Assembly: GCA_965206395.1 (NCBI GenBank) | Contig: CBDBJK010000020.1 | Location: 1-64,000 of the forward strand | From: CBDBJK01 sp965206395 | GTDB lineage: Bacteria > Chloroflexota > Dehalococcoidia > Lucifugimonadales > CATOSD01 | DNA: 64,000 nucleotides | Direction: 5' to 3' | Position numbers and translations under genes: made by a program | Shown: piece by piece, positions 60,284-64,000 of the stretch | How the letters are laid out: every line of letters begins with the position of its first letter | Numbering within the stretch: the stretch's first letter is position 1 | The notes under the pieces: generated by a model | The model's input: the letters and a program-made list of their open reading frames with translations, nothing else | What the model was told of the DNA's origin: nothing | Database searches by the model: none

Positions 60284-61972
60284 TTATACAGAGCGCCTCA
60301 AGTCCATTACGGTGAGCTGTATTTTAGGCCTGTAGCCCCAGGTGTCTAGCCCTACGGTGTACACCAAGTCTATTCTGTCCCGCGTAGCATCCAGCATTTC
60401 GCTCTGCCTAAATGCGATGGCATCCAGTACTGTGCCGTTATGCGCGACACGCATCTTGAGATGTCGGCCTTGCCCTCCGACCTGACGCGCATCTAATACC
60501 CTGGCATTTCGCGTCAGAAACACCGGCGAGCGATTACCCGCGCCAAATGGAGACAGCGACTGAATAAATCCAAAGTTGCCCCCGGTCAGCGACGCGGGTG
60601 ACACTTCACAATCTATGTCAATTGTCGGCGCAAGTTCTGCATCACGTAGCTGGCTGTCAGCCAACTTCCTGAGGCTGGATTCAAGAACGGGCAGGGAAGA
60701 GGTAGGCATCGTGAATCCAGCCGCTTGAGGATGACCTCCAAAGCGGACGAAAAGCTCCTCGCTTTCCCGCAGCGCGGCAATGATGTTGAACTCTGGTATG
60801 CTTCTGGCGCTCGCCCGGCTGCTCTCGTCTGTAATGGATATTGCTATGGCTGGTCGATAGTACTCCTCGGACAGCCTCCCCGCTATCAACCCCAGGATTC
60901 CCGGAATCCAGGTTTTGCTCCTCACGATGATGATTGATGGCGCGTTCCCCGAAGTCGTATCAGCTTCAACCTGAATATGCGCCTCGCTCATGGCCTCTTC
61001 GGTTATCAACTGTCGCTCGGAGTTCTTCATGCTCAACTGATTGGCGAGCGATTCAGCCGCCTCCACGCTAGTGGCGGTGAGCAGATCGAGGCTGAGGCCA
61101 GCGTGGTCAAGGCGGCCTGCGGCATTGAGCCTTGGAATCAAGCCAAACGATAGAGACTCGGTGTCGAGGGAGCCGAGTTTGAGGCCTGCACTTGCGACCA
61201 GAGCGCGTAATCCCAGGTTCTGGCTCGCGTTAATACCCTCCAAGCCCTTCTTCACAAAGTAGCGGTTCTCGCCCGTCAACGGGCCAACGTCGGCCACAGT
61301 TCCCAAAGCGACTAGCTCCAACAGGTGGCCCGGCCAGGACTCTCCAAGGTCTGCATATAAAGCCTCGATGAGCTTGAAGGCCATTCCGACACCTGTAAGC
61401 TCACTGTATGGATAGTTGGAGTCGGGACGCTTCGGATTAAGCACAGCGCAGGCGTTCGGCATCTGTGGTAGCAACGTATGGTGGTCGGTAACTATCGTAT
61501 CCATACCCAGAGACGCGGCGTAGTCGATTTCGTCAATTGAGGTAACACCGCAGTCTACTGTAAATAGCAACGACACGGAGTTGTCGGAGAGCAATCGGAT
61601 GGCTTGATCATTCAGGCCATGCCCTTCATCTACACGATCGGGAATGTATGTGACGACGGTTGCGCCAAGGTCGCGTAGCGCGCCTGCGAGCAGGGCCGTG
61701 CCGGTGACGCCGTCGGTATCGAAATCCCCGAATATGCCTATGGTCTCGTCAGACCTCAGCGCCTTCCTCAGCCTTGCCACGGCTTTTTCCATGTCGGGAA
61801 GCAACATCGGATCATTCAAAAGGCGTGAGTCGGCCTTGAGAAACGGGGCGATCTCGGCGCGCTGTCTGACGCCCCGGTTGTACAGAAGATGGGCGTGGAA
61901 TGCGGGAAGCCCCATTGATGCGGAGAACCCGGCGGGAGGCGTGGGTAATCTACGCCATGCCTTAGCAATCAT
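60284..61972 (-). CDS. recJ: Single-stranded-DNA-specific exonuclease RecJ
   Basis: The 562-residue protein has the DHH phosphoesterase motifs: Asp83-Phe-Asp85-Thr-Asp87-Gly in IGIFGDFDTDGVTGTALLA, FTVDCGVTS, TDHHTLLPQMPNACAVLNPKR and GTVADVGPL, then the DHHA1 region SFGLIPRLNAAGRLDHA and FVRFGGHPQAAGFTM. It degrades single-stranded DNA 5' to 3' in recombination and mismatch repair. It ends 17 bp before the fabF stop side and is co-directional with fabF. Confidence 0.95.
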   Translation of the reverse strand: MIAKAWRRLPTPPAGFSASMGLPAFHAHLLYNRGVRQRAEIAPFLKADSRLLNDPMLLPDMEKAVARLRKALRSDETIGIFGDFDTDGVTGTALLAGALRDLGATVVTYIPDRVDEGHGLNDQAIRLLSDNSVSLLFTVDCGVTSIDEIDYAASLGMDTIVTDHHTLLPQMPNACAVLNPKRPDSNYPYSELTGVGMAFKLIEALYADLGESWPGHLLELVALGTVADVGPLTGENRYFVKKGLEGINASQNLGLRALVASAGLKLGSLDTESLSFGLIPRLNAAGRLDHAGLSLDLLTATSVEAAESLANQLSMKNSERQLITEEAMSEAHIQVEADTTSGNAPSIIIVRSKTWIPGILGLIAGRLSEEYYRPAIAISITDESSRASARSIPEFNIIAALRESEELFVRFGGHPQAAGFTMPTSSLPVLESSLRKLADSQLRDAELAPTIDIDCEVSPASLTGGNFGFIQSLSPFGAGNRSPVFLTRNARVLDARQVGGQGRHLKMRVAHNGTVLDAIAFRQSEMLDATRDRIDLVYTVGLDTWGYRPKIQLTVMDLRRSV

Positions 61973-61989
61973 GTGTTGCTCCGATGAGG

Positions 61990-63228
61990 CTATTCAACCG
62001 CCTGAAACACAAGCGATGAGTTATGCCCGCCGAATCCAAAGGAGTTGCTCATCACGGTTTTTATCCTGCCCCGCCGCGGCATGTGAGGCGTGTAATCGAG
62101 GTCGCAATCGATATCAGGGTATTCCAGGTTGATGGTCGGCGGAATAGCCCAGTTGGTGATAGCCATCACGCAAGCAGCGGCCTCTAGCGCGCCGCTAGCG
62201 CCAAGAAGATGGCCTGTCATGGATTTGGTGGAGCTAATGGGAATCTTGTATGCGTCTTCGCCGAAAACAGTCTTCATCGCCATCGTCTCATATTTGTCAT
62301 TCATCGGAGTAGAGGTTCCGTGCGCGTTAATGTAGTCGACTTCGCAGGGTTCGACCTGCGCGCTTCTCAACGCCAGCTTCATGGCCCTCGCTCCCCCTTC
62401 TCCTTCGGGAGCAGGCTGAGTGATGTGGTATGCGTCCGCGGTCGCGCCGTAGCCAACTAGCTCGGCGAGGACGGTGGCATCCCTTTTGATTGCGCTGTCC
62501 ATGCTCTCCAGCACCAAGACAGCCGCGCCTTCACCTATGACGAAGCCATCGCGCTCGGCGTCGAATGGACGAGACGCTTTCTGCGGGTCGTCGTTGCGCT
62601 TGGAGAGAGCATGGCAAGCGTTGAATCCGGCTACACCAATTGGGCAGATGGAGGCCTCAGCTCCTCCTGCAAGCACAGTATCGACTTCGCCACGGCGTAT
62701 GGCTTCAAATGCCAGGCCGATGGTGTCACCGCCGCTGGAGCAGGCGGATACGGCAGTATAGTTAGGGCCTTTCGCCCCTAGAATCATCGACACCTGCCCG
62801 GAGGCCATATCTGGCAGCATCATCGGCACCAGAAAGGGGTTAATGCGGGACGGGCCTTTGGTGTTCAGCACGCCTACTTGCTCGGACAGTGTAATGATGC
62901 CGCCGATTCCGCTGGTTATCATCACGGAAACGCGTTCGCTGTTTTCAGGCACTATCTTGATGCCTGAGTTTTCAACGGCTTCCATAGTAGCCCCAACTGC
63001 CAGTTGAACAAACCTGTCCATATGTCGGGCCTCTTTTCGACTGACGAAGCCGGTCACGTCGAATCCCTTGACCTCGGCAGCAATGGTTGTATCGAAGCCA
63101 TCAGTATCGAAAGTGGTAATCTGGTCTATGCCGGACTTGCCTGCAAGCAGGCTCTCCCAAGTGGTTTTTGCGTTCAGTCCAACCGGGCTGACAAGGCCAA
63201 TTCCGGTAACTACTACTCGGTTTTTCAT
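61990..63228 (-). CDS. fabF: Beta-ketoacyl-ACP synthase II
   Basis: The 412-residue condensing enzyme has the nucleophile Cys163 in YTAVSACSSGGDTIGLAF, His in DYINAHGTSTPMNDKYE, Lys and His in ISSTKSMTGHLLGASGALEA and the C-terminal NSFGFGGHNSSLVF. It elongates acyl-ACP with malonyl-ACP in fatty acid synthesis. ATG 63228 (MKNRVVVTGIGLVSPVG) follows GGAG and fits the family start; the longer frame from 63267 is rejected. acpP, often upstream of fabF, is not found in the preceding interval. Confidence 0.96.
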   Translation of the reverse strand: MKNRVVVTGIGLVSPVGLNAKTTWESLLAGKSGIDQITTFDTDGFDTTIAAEVKGFDVTGFVSRKEARHMDRFVQLAVGATMEAVENSGIKIVPENSERVSVMITSGIGGIITLSEQVGVLNTKGPSRINPFLVPMMLPDMASGQVSMILGAKGPNYTAVSACSSGGDTIGLAFEAIRRGEVDTVLAGGAEASICPIGVAGFNACHALSKRNDDPQKASRPFDAERDGFVIGEGAAVLVLESMDSAIKRDATVLAELVGYGATADAYHITQPAPEGEGGARAMKLALRSAQVEPCEVDYINAHGTSTPMNDKYETMAMKTVFGEDAYKIPISSTKSMTGHLLGASGALEAAACVMAITNWAIPPTINLEYPDIDCDLDYTPHMPRRGRIKTVMSNSFGFGGHNSSLVFQAVE

Positions 63229-63720
63229 GGATTGGTCTCCATTAGAATGTTTCATACGGGTTGCCATTCCATACCTTCAAGAGGATGAAGATACTCCCAA
63301 GAGGGTGGCCTGAGCATGTATTTCCGTAACAAACTTTTAGATAGACTACTACCCAATCCAGCAAATCCGTAAGCCCAATAACATGGCAGGCCAAGGCGCA
63401 TAATAGGATTGAGTTTGAAAGACCCTTTGATTGTTCCCTACATCTGTCACAGACAAGGGAGGTCAAGGGCAACCCATAAATTCGGCGAAGCCCTCCGACA
63501 CGCTTCGCTTTCATATATTGAGGTGGCGGAAGGCACTTTCATGCAATCACGCCAATAGATCAGGTATGCAAGCCACTACGGGCAGAAACAATGACAGCTT
63601 ACATAACCGCTGCATTATAGCAGGGGAGAGCAATGTAGGAAACAGCTATTGGGGGTCTGTTATTCCAAATGCTAGGCGCTGTGAGTTTTGGAGACAATCG
63701 ACGTAGGGCACACAATGCCC
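63229..63720. other. Non-coding stretch of about 490 bases upstream of fabF
   Basis: No supported gene is visible on either strand. It contains a 7-bp hairpin (GCGAAGC/GCTTCGC, 63485-63508) and, next to fabF, a copy of the ATGGCAACCCGTATG-type motif shared with other intergenic repeats of the window. An unrecognised small RNA cannot be excluded. Confidence 0.4.
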
Positions 63721-63763
63721 TGAAAAAGAGCCGCCGCGTGACTGCAAAAGCAGCCAGGCGGCG
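63721..63763 (-). terminator. Intrinsic terminator of the thioredoxin reductase-like gene
   Basis: On the minus strand, CGCCGC...GCGGCG encloses an inner CTGC/GCAG hairpin with loop TTTT, and is followed by GCTCTTTTTC, a U-rich tail. A second hairpin, GGCGAAC/GTTCGCC (63789-63807), lies between it and the stop codon. Confidence 0.75.
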
Positions 63764-63811
63764 AACCTGCTTTCAAATCTGGCGCATGGGCGAACTCGCA
63801 GTTCGCCTGGC

Positions 63812-64000
63812 TTAGTCTCCCTTGTAGCCTCGGCTGCCCTCAATCTTCTCAAGGTACTGGCGTATCATAAGAGCTGCCGTCGTTCCTTCACCGACCGCGC
63901 TACTGACCTGTTTTGTGCTTCCCCCTCGCGCATCTCCGGCGGCGAAGACTCCCGGAATGCTTGTCTCCAGAGTGGCGCTCGTCTCGATGAAACCCCACTT
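63812..64000 (-). CDS. Thioredoxin reductase-like FAD oxidoreductase, C-terminal part (partial at window edge)
   Basis: The visible 62 C-terminal residues read KWGFIETSATLETSIPGVFAAGDAR, then GGSTKQVSSAVGEGTTAALMIRQYLEKI. The GVFAAGDAR block is the FAD-binding site of thioredoxin reductase-like enzymes, with the KQVxxAxGEG region that follows. The NADPH domain and any redox CxxC lie outside the window, so true thioredoxin reductase cannot be separated from the YpdA or ferredoxin-NADP reductase-like branches. A terminator follows directly. Confidence 0.85.
   Translation of the reverse strand, partial: KWGFIETSATLETSIPGVFAAGDARGGSTKQVSSAVGEGTTAALMIRQYLEKIEGSRGYKGD

Noticed and set aside
63242..63514. 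90-residue gene on the minus strand upstream of fabF
   Set aside because: The sequence is not protein-like (many Cys, Leu and Val in odd order), it overlaps the fabF start region, and it has no ribosome binding site.
63229..63720. acpP expected upstream of fabF
   Set aside because: No frame contains the DSL phosphopantetheine motif or an acidic 75-80 residue protein.
1..64000. CRISPR arrays, rRNA and tRNA genes
   Set aside because: No regularly spaced direct repeats and no cloverleaf or rRNA-like sequence were recognised by reading; a dedicated scan could still find a tRNA.

Overview
The window looks like a chromosomal segment of an uncultured Chloroflexota bacterium, most likely a Dehalococcoidia/SAR202-type lineage. 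This is inferred from gene content and not from a marker gene: five luciferase-like (LLM) flavin/F420 oxidoreductases, two HpaB-type flavin monooxygenases, two CaiB/BaiF CoA-transferases, several amidohydrolases and amidases, LutABC, and the NfeD/SPFH pair, with short intergenic regions and strong AGGAGG ribosome binding sites. No rRNA, tRNA or CRISPR array was recognised.

Layout. 1-1.5 kb: the end of one IS5-family element and a second, degenerate IS5-family copy that has inserted into a small zinc-ribbon/DUF4177-like gene. 1.9-10.1 kb: a same-strand block for C-N bond hydrolysis and CoA chemistry (isochorismatase-fold hydrolase, nitrilase-fold hydrolase, two PuuE/NodB-type deacetylase paralogues, two CoA-transferases, D-hydantoinase). 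10.2-15.7 kb: a PEP-mutase/isocitrate-lyase family enzyme, two small proteins, then two genes that only make sense if an in-frame UGA is read as selenocysteine: a DsbA/FrnE-like protein with a U-P-W-C site, and a UGSC-family protein with U-G-S-C-S-S-C. Each has a hairpin where a bacterial SECIS should lie. The UGSC gene follows a 343-residue partner of unknown function. 15.8-38.9 kb: a mosaic of short, often divergent units (class V aminotransferase, HpaB, LLM oxidoreductases, alcohol dehydrogenase, class IV aminotransferase, dehydrogenases, an AtzG/amidase pair, enoyl-CoA hydratase, cupin, esterases, methyltransferase). 39-42.4 kb: lactate utilisation genes lutABC. 42.5-52.5 kb: VOC protein, second HpaB, tandem duplicated methyltransferases, amidase, LLM, arylsulfotransferase-like protein, glycerate kinase, VapBC-like pair. 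52.6-53.5 kb: a complete IS5-family element identical over 204 bp to the truncated one at the left edge, in opposite orientation. 53.6-64 kb: conserved cellular genes (NfeD, SPFH, uvrC, xer recombinase, lgt, recJ, fabF, thioredoxin reductase-like).

The catabolic, accessory part therefore lies between two inverted copies of one IS, and the housekeeping part lies outside. Several genes show decay or frameshifts: a truncated M29 aminopeptidase, an LLM gene and a nuclease lipoprotein. Promoters can be read unusually well: at least eight sites fit TTGACN-17 bp-TAnnnT (mostly TACACT), and two genes appear to be leaderless. The best candidate for something undescribed is the selenoprotein region at 12.4-15.7 kb.
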